From Chloroflexota bacterium (GTDB lineage: Bacteria; Chloroflexota; Dehalococcoidia; JACPEP01): 64,000 nt of DNA. The stretch spans positions 1-64,000 of the forward strand of contig JACPEP010000042.1 of NCBI GenBank assembly GCA_016183425.1, written 5' to 3'. Positions 43,355 to 51,880 of this stretch are shown here, in pieces; position 1 is the first letter of the stretch; every line of letters begins with the position of its first letter. The position numbers were made by a program, and so were the translations under genes. The notes beneath the pieces are model-generated. The model was not told the DNA's origin. It saw only the letters and a program-made list of their open reading frames with translations, and did not search any database.

Positions 43355-43405
43355 ACGGCGCTCCTTGTTCGAATCCCCAAAATCTTGTTCCCTTCTTTAA
43401 ACATG

Positions 43406-43435
43406 TTGTTCCCTCTGGCTACCTTATGGTATTAT
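43406..43435 (+). promoter_or_regulatory. Candidate promoter of the crotonase pair
   Basis: TTGTTC (43406-43411) and TATTAT (43430-43435) are 18 bp apart, 41 bp above the start codon of the first crotonase. Both boxes have one or two deviations. Confidence 0.4.
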
Positions 43436-43475
43436 TCCCCCGTTGGTGCCGAATTGTAGAAAGGGGAATGATACC

Positions 43476-44330
43476 ATGGACTACCAAAACATAATTTATG
43501 AGACGGAGGATCGTATTGCCCGCATCATCCTTAACCGTCCTGAGAAGATGAACGCCCTTAGTTTCGCTACGCGATTGGAGATTGTAGACGCTTTGAAGAG
43601 AGCGGAGCGGGACGAGAGCGTTCGGGTGGTAATTGTGAAGGGAGCGGGGAGAACTTTCTCCGCCGGCTACGACCTTCAAGATGCGGGCCGCGCGGACCCT
43701 AACTCACCCCCCAGCCTCTACATCTCCAAGCGTCTGGACCGGGTCTCCGGCCAGGACCATTTCGTCAAGCTGGACCACTGGATGACCAGTTGGAACCTTC
43801 TCAAACCGGTTATCGCCCAGATTCATGGCTATTGTCTAGCCGGCGCCACGGAGATGACCAGTCTTATGGACATGCGCATCGTGGCCGAGGATGCCCAAAT
43901 CGGCTATCCTCCCATGAGGAACCTGAATTTTGGCAATGTCTTGATGCCCCCCTGGCTCATGGGCATCTCTAAGGCCAAGGAATATTGCTTTACCGGCGAC
44001 TCCATGGATGGCAAGGAGGCCTACCGAGTGGGGTGGGCGACTCGGGTTTACCCTGCCGACAAACTGGAGGAAGAGACGGAGAAGCTGGCCCAAAGGATAG
44101 CCCTGGTTGAGACCGACCTGATCATGATGACCAAGCGGGCCATTAATCGCACCTACGAAATCATGGGCCTAAAGGTGGCTATGGACGTGACCAACGACGT
44201 GGCCGTTCTGGCTAGCTATCGGGAAAGCGCGGGGGAGTTCCAGCGGGCTATCCGCGAGAAGGGGCTAAAGGCAGCTCTGGAAGAGCGGGACGCTCCTTTC
44301 AAGGATTACCGCACTGCTGTAAAACGCTAG
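43476..44330 (+). CDS. Crotonase-superfamily protein A (tandem paralogue)
   Basis: A 284-aa member: IARIILNRPEKMNALS, KGAGRTFSAGYDL, and IHGYCLAGATEMTSLMDMRIVAEDAQIGYPPMRNL. The second catalytic glutamate of hydratases (QPEI) is absent (YPPM). AGATE retains one acidic residue. It is closely similar over its whole length to the next gene, so the two arose by duplication. The ATG at 43476 follows AAAGGGG. Probably active on CoA thioesters; the exact reaction is unknown. Confidence 0.85.
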   Translation: MDYQNIIYETEDRIARIILNRPEKMNALSFATRLEIVDALKRAERDESVRVVIVKGAGRTFSAGYDLQDAGRADPNSPPSLYISKRLDRVSGQDHFVKLDHWMTSWNLLKPVIAQIHGYCLAGATEMTSLMDMRIVAEDAQIGYPPMRNLNFGNVLMPPWLMGISKAKEYCFTGDSMDGKEAYRVGWATRVYPADKLEEETEKLAQRIALVETDLIMMTKRAINRTYEIMGLKVAMDVTNDVAVLASYRESAGEFQRAIREKGLKAALEERDAPFKDYRTAVKR

Positions 44331-44342
44331 GAGGGAAGGCCT

Positions 44343-45158
44343 TTGGGCTACCAGAACATTATTTACGAGACGGATGGGCCCATCGCTCGCGTCATACTCA
44401 ATCGCCCCGAGAAGATGAATGCCCTCAGCTTCGCCCTGCGGGAAGAGGTGGTGGAGGCTTTGGGGGTGGCGGAGCGAGACGATGGAGTTAGGGTAGTGAT
44501 TGTGAAAGGGGCGGGGAGGTGCTTCTCCGCCGGAATGGACTTGGCCGACTACACCAGCCCGCCCACCACTATTTCGCCTCGCCTGGACCGTGTCTCCGGG
44601 CAGGCGCAGCGGGTAAGAAGGCGCATCTCCTGGGCCATGTGGAACCTCCTCAAGCCGGTTATCGCTCAAGTTCACGGCTACTGTCTGGCCGGGGCTACAG
44701 AAGTGGCGTCCATGTGCGACCTGCGCATCGTGGCCGAGGATGCCCAGATCGGCTTCCCGCCGGTAAGAAACATGAACTTCGGCAACGTCCTGTGGATGCC
44801 CTGGCTCTTGGGCATGACTAAGGCCAAAGAGTTCATGTTCACCGGCGACTCCATGGGTGGTAAGGAGGCCTACCGGGTGGGGTGGGCCACGGGAGTTTAT
44901 CCCTCCGACAAGCTGGAGAAAGAGACAGAGCGACTGGCCAGAAGGATAGCCCTGGTCGAGACCGACCTGGTCATGATGACCAAGCGGGCCATTAACCGCA
45001 CCTATGAGATCATGGGGTTGAAGGCAGCTACGGACACCGCCGACGACCTAGCGGTTTTGGTGGGCTACCGGGAGAGTCGCACACAGTGGGAGACGGCGGT
45101 CAGGGAGAAAGGTCTTAAGGGAGCTCTATCGGAGCGCGACCAGCCTTTCCAGCGCTGA
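44343..45158 (+). CDS. Crotonase-superfamily protein B (tandem paralogue)
   Basis: A 271-aa paralogue 12 bp downstream of the previous gene, with the same motifs: IARVILNRPEKMNALS, GAGRCFSAGMDL, VHGYCLAGATEVASMCDLRIVAEDAQIG and FPPVRNMN. It also lacks the usual second glutamate. The start is TTG at 44343, after GGAGGG. The C-terminal half (AKEFMFTGDSMGGKEAYRVGWATGVYP) is almost the same as in A. The pair may form a heteromer. Confidence 0.85.
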   Translation: MGYQNIIYETDGPIARVILNRPEKMNALSFALREEVVEALGVAERDDGVRVVIVKGAGRCFSAGMDLADYTSPPTTISPRLDRVSGQAQRVRRRISWAMWNLLKPVIAQVHGYCLAGATEVASMCDLRIVAEDAQIGFPPVRNMNFGNVLWMPWLLGMTKAKEFMFTGDSMGGKEAYRVGWATGVYPSDKLEKETERLARRIALVETDLVMMTKRAINRTYEIMGLKAATDTADDLAVLVGYRESRTQWETAVREKGLKGALSERDQPFQR

Positions 45159-45220
45159 TTTAGTTCTTTGGGAGCTCTCCCCCTAAGTGGCCTCAGTCTG
45201 GTGAGCCTCCTGGCTTTTTT

Positions 45221-45682
45221 CTAGGTTAAAGGCTCTATCAAAACCACCAGGTTTCCTTCCGGGTCGTAGCAGAAGGCGGCTGCCAGGTCGCGGCGCTTTT
45301 GAGGCGGTGCGGTGAACTGAACGCCGGCCGTAGCTAATTTTTGATAGACCGCCTCCAAGTTCTTTACCCTGAGTCCTACGTAGTGGTGGCCCAGGTCGTT
45401 GAAGCGCTGCCATCCCGGGAAGGGTTTGGGGGTGGGGGAATACCACTTCTTCAATTCCAGGGCGAACTCTTCTACTGGAGGCTGCGGCACCTTAAGTCGG
45501 ATCATGCGGAAATGGGTATCGGGCATCTGGTGTAGGGTCTTGTAGAACTGTTGGCGCTGGGGGTCTACCTGGTCGGTATCGGTGTCGGAGAGGATCTCCA
45601 TACCCAAAAGGTCGCGGTAGAAAGCCAACATGCGGTCAACATCGTCGATGGATACGGCGGTGAAAGCGAACTTGATGTCCAC
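45221..45682 (-). CDS. VOC (glyoxalase/dioxygenase-fold) protein
   Basis: A 153-aa protein with two betaalphabeta-beta-beta modules: FAFTAVSIDDVDRMLAFYRDLLGMEI and LGHHYVGLRVKNLEAVYQKLATAGVQF, ending FCYDPEGNLVVLIE. The metal ligands look like His (HHYVGLRV) and Glu (VVLIE). The GTG at 45682 has the ribosome site AAGGAGG; the long frame upstream is a shadow of the LCP gene. Function within VOC cannot be fixed. Convergent with the crotonase gene. Confidence 0.85.
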   Translation of the reverse strand: MDIKFAFTAVSIDDVDRMLAFYRDLLGMEILSDTDTDQVDPQRQQFYKTLHQMPDTHFRMIRLKVPQPPVEEFALELKKWYSPTPKPFPGWQRFNDLGHHYVGLRVKNLEAVYQKLATAGVQFTAPPQKRRDLAAAFCYDPEGNLVVLIEPLT

Positions 45683-45746
45683 GAAATCCTCCTTACTAGC
45701 TAGATTTACGTCTGAGCAGTCGGCATAAGAGCGCCTTGATCGATAC

Positions 45747-45774
45747 TTTACCACCTCCTTTTCTGTGCTATAAT
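45747..45774 (+). promoter_or_regulatory. Candidate promoter of the LCP gene
   Basis: TTTACC (45747-45752) and a perfect TATAAT (45769-45774) are 16 bp apart. The start codon is 53 bp downstream of the -10 box. Confidence 0.5.
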
Positions 45775-45826
45775 AGCCGCTGTGGAGCGGCGGCACAATG
45801 GCGGCGGGGTAAGGAAGGGTACCCCT

Positions 45827-47134
45827 ATGCTGGGCAAAAAGGTATTCTTGGGCGGAACGGCCCTGGGTATGCTCTTGGTGGTGGCCTTTGGCTTGGTCAT
45901 CGCCTGGGGTGCTTTCTTTTTCTGGAGCGGTAGCATACCTTTGGGGCAAGTATACACATCCTTGCAAGGGCTGCGGTTGCCACTTCCTATCTTCGCCCCC
46001 AGTGAAGGCCAGGACCGCGATAGCGAGGCCTCGAGGAGGGTCACTGTCTTGCTTCTTGGGCTTGACCAGCGGCCCCAGGAAAAGGACATCCCCAGCCGCA
46101 GTGATACCATAATACTGGCTACCGTGGATCCAGCCAACAAGACAGCCGGCATGCTTAGTATCCCCCGAGACCTGTGGGCCACTATCCCCTTGCATGGCCA
46201 AGCTTTCCAGGATCGTATAAATACTGCCTATGTCTACGGCGAGATAAACAGGTACCCCGGCGGCGGCCCGGCTTTGGCTCGTGATACAGTAACCTCTACC
46301 TTGGGCGTCAATATCCAACACTACGTCGTTATCGATTTCCAGGGCCTGGAAAAGGTAATCGATGCTTTGGGGGGGATTACTATAGACGTCCCCAAGCCTT
46401 TGGTGGACGACCGCTTCCCCACCTATGACTACGGCTACCAACGAGTCACTTTCGCGGCCGGTGTGCAACAAATGAATGGACAGACGGCCGTCAGGTATGC
46501 CCGCGTTCGCAATCCTGACTCCGATTTTGAGCGTATGAAGCGACAGCAGCAGGTTCTGATGGCAATGCGGGACAAAGCCCTTCGCATAGACGTGATTCCC
46601 AAGCTACCCCAGCTTTTCAAGGAGCTGGCCGGCACGGTGAAGACGGATCTGGTCTTAGCTGATATAGTTCGGCTGGCCAAGATCGGTAAGGATATTGAGA
46701 TAGGGAACATAACGGCCCTCACCTTAGAGGGGGATGCCGTCACTCCCTACGTTACTCCAGGGGGGGCGGATGTGCTCCTTCTCAGGAGGGAAAAGGCCCA
46801 GGAGCTAGTGAGCCAGCTATTCCTTGATCCTCGATTGAGAGCTGAGGATGCCTCCGTGGAGGTGCTCAACGGAACCAATCAGAAGGGTCTGGCGGCGAGG
46901 ACGGCTAACTACCTGATGGGGAAGGGCCTTAAGCATGTTACCTATGGCGACGCACCCGATAGCCAGAATCACAGCAACACTGTGATTCTGGACTACAATG
47001 GCAAAAGTCAAACTGCTCGCTATCTGGCTCGCCTGTTCAATATTCCCACGGAACGAATCAAAGCCCAGACTGATTCCCACTCGGTAGACATACAGTTGAT
47101 CCTGGGCGAAGATGCCAAGTCTTATCCGGAGTGA
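45827..47134 (+). CDS. LytR-CpsA-Psr (LCP) family cell-envelope protein
   Basis: A 435-aa protein with one N-terminal membrane helix (FLGGTALGMLLVVAFGLVIAWGAFFF). The LCP domain has LGLDQRPQEKDIPSRSDTIILATVDPANKTAGMLSIPRDLW and an R-rich pattern (RYARVRNPDSDFERMKRQQQVL). From about 350 a LytR C-terminal domain follows (VEVLNGTNQKGLAARTANYL). These enzymes transfer polymers to the envelope. The ATG at 45827 follows AAGGAAGGG. Confidence 0.93.
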   Translation: MLGKKVFLGGTALGMLLVVAFGLVIAWGAFFFWSGSIPLGQVYTSLQGLRLPLPIFAPSEGQDRDSEASRRVTVLLLGLDQRPQEKDIPSRSDTIILATVDPANKTAGMLSIPRDLWATIPLHGQAFQDRINTAYVYGEINRYPGGGPALARDTVTSTLGVNIQHYVVIDFQGLEKVIDALGGITIDVPKPLVDDRFPTYDYGYQRVTFAAGVQQMNGQTAVRYARVRNPDSDFERMKRQQQVLMAMRDKALRIDVIPKLPQLFKELAGTVKTDLVLADIVRLAKIGKDIEIGNITALTLEGDAVTPYVTPGGADVLLLRREKAQELVSQLFLDPRLRAEDASVEVLNGTNQKGLAARTANYLMGKGLKHVTYGDAPDSQNHSNTVILDYNGKSQTARYLARLFNIPTERIKAQTDSHSVDIQLILGEDAKSYPE

Positions 47135-47153
47135 CGAAGCTCAAGTGGGGTGA

Positions 47154-48317
47154 TCAGGTGACGAGGCGCCTGAGGGTGGCCACTACCGTCTCCAATTCTT
47201 CTGAGGTATTGAAAAAAGCCACGGAGAGGCGGGTGCAGGTGGGATTTTTAACGGAGCGGGCGGCGATCCGCCCCTGCTCCCAAAGATAAGTCGTTATTTC
47301 CGGGGCTTCCCTTCCTGACACGGAGAAGCTAACCAGGCCCGACGCCAAGGTGGGCAGGTGAGGGCTGAGGAGCGTGATGCTGGATAGCCTTTTCAGCTCT
47401 TCCTCTAACATCGACGTCAGCGTCATGACCCTGCTTTCTATGGTCTCCAGCCCCACGGCCTCCACGAATTCGATGGCTTTCTGCAAACCGGACCACAGAG
47501 GACCGCTGGTGGTGGTGAGCTCGAACTTTTTGATGTCCTCCACGTTGGTTTCCAGGTTACCGTTGATATCATAAGAGAGAGCCGCACAATGGGCTACGTA
47601 TCGGGGCTCAACCATAGGGATAAGCTCTTTGCGGATGAAAAGAGCGCCCACCCCATCCGGCCCTAAAAGCCACTTGTGACCAGGAAAGGCGTAGAAGTCA
47701 CAGCCGAGTTGCGTCAGGTTGACGGGGATATGCCCTACTGACTGGGCGCCGTCTACTAGAATCAGGACACCGTGCTTCCTGGCCAGGCTCTGGATCTCCA
47801 GTAAGGGTAATCTCAAACCGGTGAGGTAAATGATGTGGCTAAGGCAAAGAAGACGGGTGCGTGGGGTAAAGGCTTCTTCTATCCGGCTCACTATGTCCTC
47901 TGGCCGAGAAACGTCACGCAGCGACACCATTTTGAGAACAACTCCAAATCTCTTTTGTAAGTAGAGGCACGGTATCAGGATAGAGGGATGTTCCAGGTCG
48001 CAGGTCACCACCTCGTCTCCCGGACGCCACTCCAGCCCATTGGTGATGATGTTAATTCCCTGGGTGGTATTTTCGGTGAGGGTGAATTCCTCGGGGCGGG
48101 CACCCAGAAGTCGGGCCAGTCCCTTCCTAACGGATTCTCTGGCCTCTTTGTGTTTCTCCAGGGCCGGAGGGGTGGCTGGCCCCAGGGAGTTCTCCCACTC
48201 CAGGTGCTCTCGGATGGCATCCAGCACCGGAGTAGGCGATGGGCCGGACCAGCCGGTATTGAGATAGATGCAGTTTCGTACCGCCGGAATCTCATGCCGC
48301 AGTTGGTGAATGTCCAT
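47154..48317 (-). CDS. Class V aminotransferase-fold PLP enzyme (cysteine desulfurase/IPN epimerase-like)
   Basis: A 387-aa fold-type I PLP enzyme. Motifs: LNTGWSGPSP, TENTTQGINIITNGL, VDGAQSVGHIPVNLTQLGCDFYAFPGHKW (the PLP lysine in HKW), then RLSVAFFNTSEELE. It resembles isopenicillin-N epimerase and selenocysteine lyase/cysteine desulfurase groups. The C-terminal CTRLS cysteine is not the usual SufS position, so a desulfurase role is not assured. It faces the RidA cluster and could produce imines that RidA-fold proteins meet. Confidence 0.82.
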   Translation of the reverse strand: MDIHQLRHEIPAVRNCIYLNTGWSGPSPTPVLDAIREHLEWENSLGPATPPALEKHKEARESVRKGLARLLGARPEEFTLTENTTQGINIITNGLEWRPGDEVVTCDLEHPSILIPCLYLQKRFGVVLKMVSLRDVSRPEDIVSRIEEAFTPRTRLLCLSHIIYLTGLRLPLLEIQSLARKHGVLILVDGAQSVGHIPVNLTQLGCDFYAFPGHKWLLGPDGVGALFIRKELIPMVEPRYVAHCAALSYDINGNLETNVEDIKKFELTTTSGPLWSGLQKAIEFVEAVGLETIESRVMTLTSMLEEELKRLSSITLLSPHLPTLASGLVSFSVSGREAPEITTYLWEQGRIAARSVKNPTCTRLSVAFFNTSEELETVVATLRRLVT

Positions 48318-48412
48318 GCTAAGCTTTCCTTTGAGGATGTTGAGGCCGATTGTATCACATTCGCCTCGCCTTAGAAACAGTCCCAGTACAGAAGGTGTTG
48401 ATTAATGTCGCC

Positions 48413-48472
48413 GCCCTGAAGGGCGAGCCTAAGGAAGAGCTTATCCGCCTATGGCGGACTGTCTTTCAGGGC
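48413..48472. repeat. Nested inverted repeat in the aminotransferase-RidA gap
   Basis: Outer arms GCCCTGAA (48413-48420) and TTCAGGGC (48465-48472) enclose a perfect TCCGCC-TAT-GGCGGA hairpin (48444-48458). The 360-bp gap holds no gene that I can see. A similar TCCGCC/GGCGGA hairpin recurs at 54806-54820, so it could be a dispersed element. Confidence 0.5.
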
Positions 48473-48544
48473 AGGGCTAGGAAAACGTTTCCAACCACCC
48501 CAAAATGAAGAGAGCGTTGTTCAACACTCTCAGAGCACAGGAGG

Positions 48545-48572
48545 TTGACTCCACTGGAGAAAGTGTTAGACT
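48545..48572 (+). promoter_or_regulatory. Candidate promoter of the RidA cluster
   Basis: TTGACT (48545-48550) and TAGACT (48567-48572) are 16 bp apart, ~107 bp before the first RidA gene. The -10 box is imperfect. Confidence 0.35.
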
Positions 48573-48678
48573 GGGAACGCTTTCTTCCCAAGAGGTATCT
48601 CAGGAGGTGGCTATAAGGTTACTCTGGATCAATTCTTGCGGGCGTTTATAGAAGAAGTTAGTGTGAAAGGAGCCTTCG

Positions 48679-49065
48679 GTGACAAAAGAGATTCTTAATC
48701 CGTCGACCATTGTTTCTATGCCGGCTGCCTATTCCCAGGCAGTCAAGGTGGGCAACACCATCTATATCTCGGGCCAGGTGGCTTGGGACAAAGAAGGTAA
48801 AGTGGTAGGGGGTGGGGACTGTCGGGCTCAGGCGGAGAAAGCCTATGAGAACATGGGAGAGGTTCTCAAGGCAGCGGGAGCTAATTTCAGGGACGTGGTG
48901 AAGCTGAATGTCTATTTTGTCAACCCAGACGACATGACCAAGGTGCGGGGAGTGCGGGAAAAGTACTTTGGGGACAATGTTCCTGCCAATACCACGGTGG
49001 TGGTGCAGCGCCTGGCCCGCCCCGAGCTTCTTCTCGAGATCGAGGCAGTGGCAGTAGTGCAATAA
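48679..49065 (+). CDS. RidA/YjgF-family protein 1 (catalytic Arg absent)
   Basis: A 128-aa member: YSQAVKVGNTIYISGQVAWDKEGKVV, AYENMGEVLKAAGANFRDVVKLNVYFV, and the C-terminal VPANTTVVVQRLARPELLLEIEAVAVV. In true RidA the arginine in PARS (R105 in E. coli) binds the carboxylate of the imine; here that position is Asn (PANT). It may therefore act on another substrate. GTG start at 48679 after AAAGGAG. First of four adjacent RidA-fold genes. Confidence 0.9.
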   Translation: MTKEILNPSTIVSMPAAYSQAVKVGNTIYISGQVAWDKEGKVVGGGDCRAQAEKAYENMGEVLKAAGANFRDVVKLNVYFVNPDDMTKVRGVREKYFGDNVPANTTVVVQRLARPELLLEIEAVAVVQ

Positions 49066-49191
49066 ACGGGAAGGCGGTGCTTATTAAGGTTTGACCCGAA
49101 GCTAGGGGTGAGCTGTGACCTCTCTGTAGCTTTGTTCCTGGGAAAGAGGACGGAAACATAGGTTATTTCTGAGTCAGAAAGGAGCAACATC

Positions 49192-49581
49192 GTGTCTAAG
49201 GTACCCATCAACCCCGATAATGTGTGGACGAGCCCCTCCCTCTACTCGGCGGCTATGAAGGTGGGCAACATGGTCTTCGTTTGCGGACAGTTGGCCCGAG
49301 ATAAAGAGGGAAACGTGGTAGGGGAAGGCGACCTGGAGAAGCAGGCGGAGAAGGCCTTCCAGAACGTTAAAGAGGTGTTGGAGGCCGCGGGAGCCAAGCT
49401 GACGGATGTGGTCAAGCTGAATTGCTATCTCACCCGTCAGGGGGAAGGATCCAAAGCGCAGGCAGCGCGGCGACGCTTCTTTCCCGATCATGTGCCGGCG
49501 GTGACCACGGTGGTAGTTCAGGGGTTAGCCCGCCCCGAGTTCCTCATCGAGGTGGAGGCGGTAGCTGTCATCGAAAAATAG
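49192..49581 (+). CDS. RidA/YjgF-family protein 2 (catalytic Arg absent)
   Basis: A 129-aa paralogue, 126 bp after the first. It shows MKVGNMVFVCGQLARDKEGNVVGEGDL and VEAVAVIEK at the end. The Arg position is Val (VPAVTTVVVQGLARPEF). The start follows AAAGGAG. Overall highly similar to genes 1 and 3. Confidence 0.9.
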   Translation: MSKVPINPDNVWTSPSLYSAAMKVGNMVFVCGQLARDKEGNVVGEGDLEKQAEKAFQNVKEVLEAAGAKLTDVVKLNCYLTRQGEGSKAQAARRRFFPDHVPAVTTVVVQGLARPEFLIEVEAVAVIEK

Positions 49582-49616
49582 AGAGGTCTAGGGAACCATA
49601 CTGGCTGGAGGTGAGC

Positions 49617-49994
49617 GTGGAAATCGAGATCATTAACCCCGAATCCGTTTACACCCCTCCTATTTACTCCCAGTGCATTCGAGTGGGAAGCACTATCTAT
49701 CTCTCGGGGCAGGTGGGGCGAGATAAAGACAACCAGATAGTAAGTATGGACGTAGCGGAGCAAGCAGATCGGGCCTACCGGGCCATTCAGCAGCTCCTGG
49801 AGGCGGCGGGGGCCAGCATGAGGAACGTGGTCAAGCTGGTAGTCTACCTCACCAAGCAGGAAGATCTGGGGAGGGTGGGGCCCCTGAGGGACAAGTACTT
49901 CGGGGATCACCGGCCGTGCAATACCACCGTAGTGGTTCAGGCCTTAGCCCGCCCTGAGTACCTCATTGAGATTGATGCCACGGCAGTGGTATAG
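49617..49994 (+). CDS. RidA/YjgF-family protein 3 (catalytic Arg absent)
   Basis: A 125-aa member. GTG 49617 is preceded by CTGGAGG (49605-49611); the open frame further upstream is not coding. IRVGSTIYLSGQVGRDKDNQ and LEAAGASMRNVVKLVVYL match the family. The Arg position is Asn (RPCNTTVVVQALARPEY). It begins 35 bp after gene 2 ends. Confidence 0.9.
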   Translation: MEIEIINPESVYTPPIYSQCIRVGSTIYLSGQVGRDKDNQIVSMDVAEQADRAYRAIQQLLEAAGASMRNVVKLVVYLTKQEDLGRVGPLRDKYFGDHRPCNTTVVVQALARPEYLIEIDATAVV

Positions 49995-50008
49995 AGAGGG
50001 GTTTTGTC

Positions 50009-50731
50009 ATGAGAGAAAAATGGCTGGGGTTTCCTTTGCCCCCAGCATACTCGGAGGCTAGCTTTTTGTTCTTGTCGGCGACGGGGAGGGACCCCGGGAC
50101 GAGGCAGTGGCCTGTAGAGCCCGAACGGCAAGGAGAGATAGCTATCGACAAGATTCGGAGCCGTTTAGAGGCGTCGGGGGTTCCCCTGGATAACGTGGTG
50201 AGAACGAGCTTTTATTACCGGAATCGGGAGGTAATGGCGTCTATGGGGGAGGTGAGACGGCGGGCCTTAGGCGTCGAAAAGCGCCCTGCCAGCGCCAGCC
50301 TGATGCTTTTCCGCTTCGATGACCACGAGCAGTTGCTGGAGATAGAGGCGACCGCCTTGCTGCCACGGGGATGGAGTTTTCAAAAGCAGGTGGTGGAATT
50401 TGATCCGCCTCGGGTCTATTGCGACGCCGTGGTCGTAGGACCGTATGTTTTTCTTTCCGGGGCCGGCGGCGTCGGAAGCACACCTCAAGAGCAGGCCAGG
50501 GATGCTTTGCGTAATATACAGCCCCGCCTGGAGAAAAAGGGCACCTCCTTGGATAATGCCTTTCTCATCTCTTTTTATGTGCCGGGAGAGGAGCATATTT
50601 CGCATGTGAGACAAGTTTGCCATGAGTTCCGTCTGCCCCAGAGGCTTCCCATAGTCACTTCCGTAGTCTCAGGCTATGCTCGGGACGAGATGAAGGTGGA
50701 GGTAGAAGTGAGCGCCCTGGTGCCGCGCTAG
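50009..50731 (+). CDS. Double RidA-domain protein
   Basis: A 240-aa protein with two RidA-like domains in tandem. Domain 1 (about 1-118) has LEASGVPLDNVVRTSFYY and ends LLEIEATALLP. Domain 2 (about 125-240) starts VVEFDPPRVYCDAVVVGPYVFLSGA and ends VEVEVSALVPR. Neither has the catalytic arginine (RPASASLM and RLPIVTSV). The domains diverge much more than genes 1-3. It is 14 bp after gene 3, likely one operon. Confidence 0.85.
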   Translation: MREKWLGFPLPPAYSEASFLFLSATGRDPGTRQWPVEPERQGEIAIDKIRSRLEASGVPLDNVVRTSFYYRNREVMASMGEVRRRALGVEKRPASASLMLFRFDDHEQLLEIEATALLPRGWSFQKQVVEFDPPRVYCDAVVVGPYVFLSGAGGVGSTPQEQARDALRNIQPRLEKKGTSLDNAFLISFYVPGEEHISHVRQVCHEFRLPQRLPIVTSVVSGYARDEMKVEVEVSALVPR

Positions 50732-50793
50732 GCTTTTTCCCCCGCCTTTGCTCTCCAGGATTGCATTAATACTCTTGTGGCTAGGAAATAGGT

Positions 50794-51861
50794 ATGGCAA
50801 AGGGCATGGTTATCGTGGCCATGAGCGGGGGGGTAGACTCTGCCGTGGCGGCGGGCCTCCTAAAGGAGGCGGGCTATCGGGTGGTGGGTATCCACATGCG
50901 GCTATGGCCCCAGGGGGAGACCTCCCTTTACCAGCACAGTTGCTGCTCTCTGGAGGGAGCAGAATCGGCACGTCGAGTGTGCCAGATCCTGGGTATCCCC
51001 TTTTATATCATGAATTTCGAGGCTGAGTTTCGGGCTCTGGTGGTGGATTACTTTTGCGACGAGTATCGACAGGGAAGAACTCCCAACCCTTGTCTGGCCT
51101 GCAACCATCACATCAAATTCCAGGCCTTGCTAAGTCAAGCTCTACAACTGGGCGCTGACCATCTGGCCACCGGACATTACGCCCGCATTGTCTTCGATGA
51201 TGGTTACTATCACCTCCTCAAGGCAGTGGACAAAGAGAAAGACCAGTCCTACGTCCTGTACACTCTCACTCAAACCCAGCTCCGCCACCTCCTCTTTCCC
51301 ACGGGGGAGTATTCCAAGAGAGAGGTGCGAGACATGGCCCAAAGGTGGGGCCTGCCGGTAGCCAGCCGACCCGATAGCCAGGACATCTGTTTCGTCCCCT
51401 ATGGCGATTATCGGGCCTTCTTAAAGCAGCGCCTCCCTGAGAAGCCGGGAGAAATTGTGGACACTCAGGGGAACGTGCTGGGGCGGCATGGCGGTATTGC
51501 TCACTACACTGTTGGCCAAAGACATGGGCTACCCCCCCTTAGGCGGGGACATAGTATACCGTACTACGTCATTCGTATCGAGACAGGTACCAACCGGGTG
51601 GTTGTGGGGCCGAAAGAGGAACTCTGTCGAGACCGCCTCTTCATCGGAGCTATGAACTTCATTGGCCCATTCCCCTCACCAGACCATGTCCTCACCGCCA
51701 GGGTAAGATATCATGCCCCTGAGGTGTCGGCCATTATGAATCTTAGGGATGGCGGTGCCGAGATACGTCTAGAGGGGGAGCAACAGGCTATCGCCCCTGG
51801 CCAAGCGCTGGTCCTCTACCACGGAGATCGGGTAGTCGGCGGTGGGACTATCGTCGAATAA
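50794..51861 (+). CDS. mnmA: tRNA-specific 2-thiouridylase MnmA
   Basis: The 355-aa PP-loop enzyme makes 2-thiouridine at U34 of Lys, Glu and Gln tRNAs. It has SGGVDSAVAAGLL at the N-terminus, catalytic cysteines in NPCLACNHHIKF and SQDICFVPYGDY, and the beta-barrel C-terminal domains. Length is normal. The ATG at 50794 is 62 bp after the RidA gene. Convergent with lgt, with 20 bp between the stops. Confidence 0.97.
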   Translation: MAKGMVIVAMSGGVDSAVAAGLLKEAGYRVVGIHMRLWPQGETSLYQHSCCSLEGAESARRVCQILGIPFYIMNFEAEFRALVVDYFCDEYRQGRTPNPCLACNHHIKFQALLSQALQLGADHLATGHYARIVFDDGYYHLLKAVDKEKDQSYVLYTLTQTQLRHLLFPTGEYSKREVRDMAQRWGLPVASRPDSQDICFVPYGDYRAFLKQRLPEKPGEIVDTQGNVLGRHGGIAHYTVGQRHGLPPLRRGHSIPYYVIRIETGTNRVVVGPKEELCRDRLFIGAMNFIGPFPSPDHVLTARVRYHAPEVSAIMNLRDGGAEIRLEGEQQAIAPGQALVLYHGDRVVGGGTIVE

Positions 51862-51880
51862 TGCCCTGTAGGGACAGGTT

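Noticed and set aside
45683-46471. N-terminal extension of the VOC protein by ~260 residues
   Set aside because: It is antisense to the LCP gene, and a GTG with a strong ribosome site fits the VOC start.
47154-48317. Selenocysteine lyase assignment for the class V enzyme
   Set aside because: Tempting because of the selenoprotein, but the family is broad and the active-site cysteine is not at the expected place.
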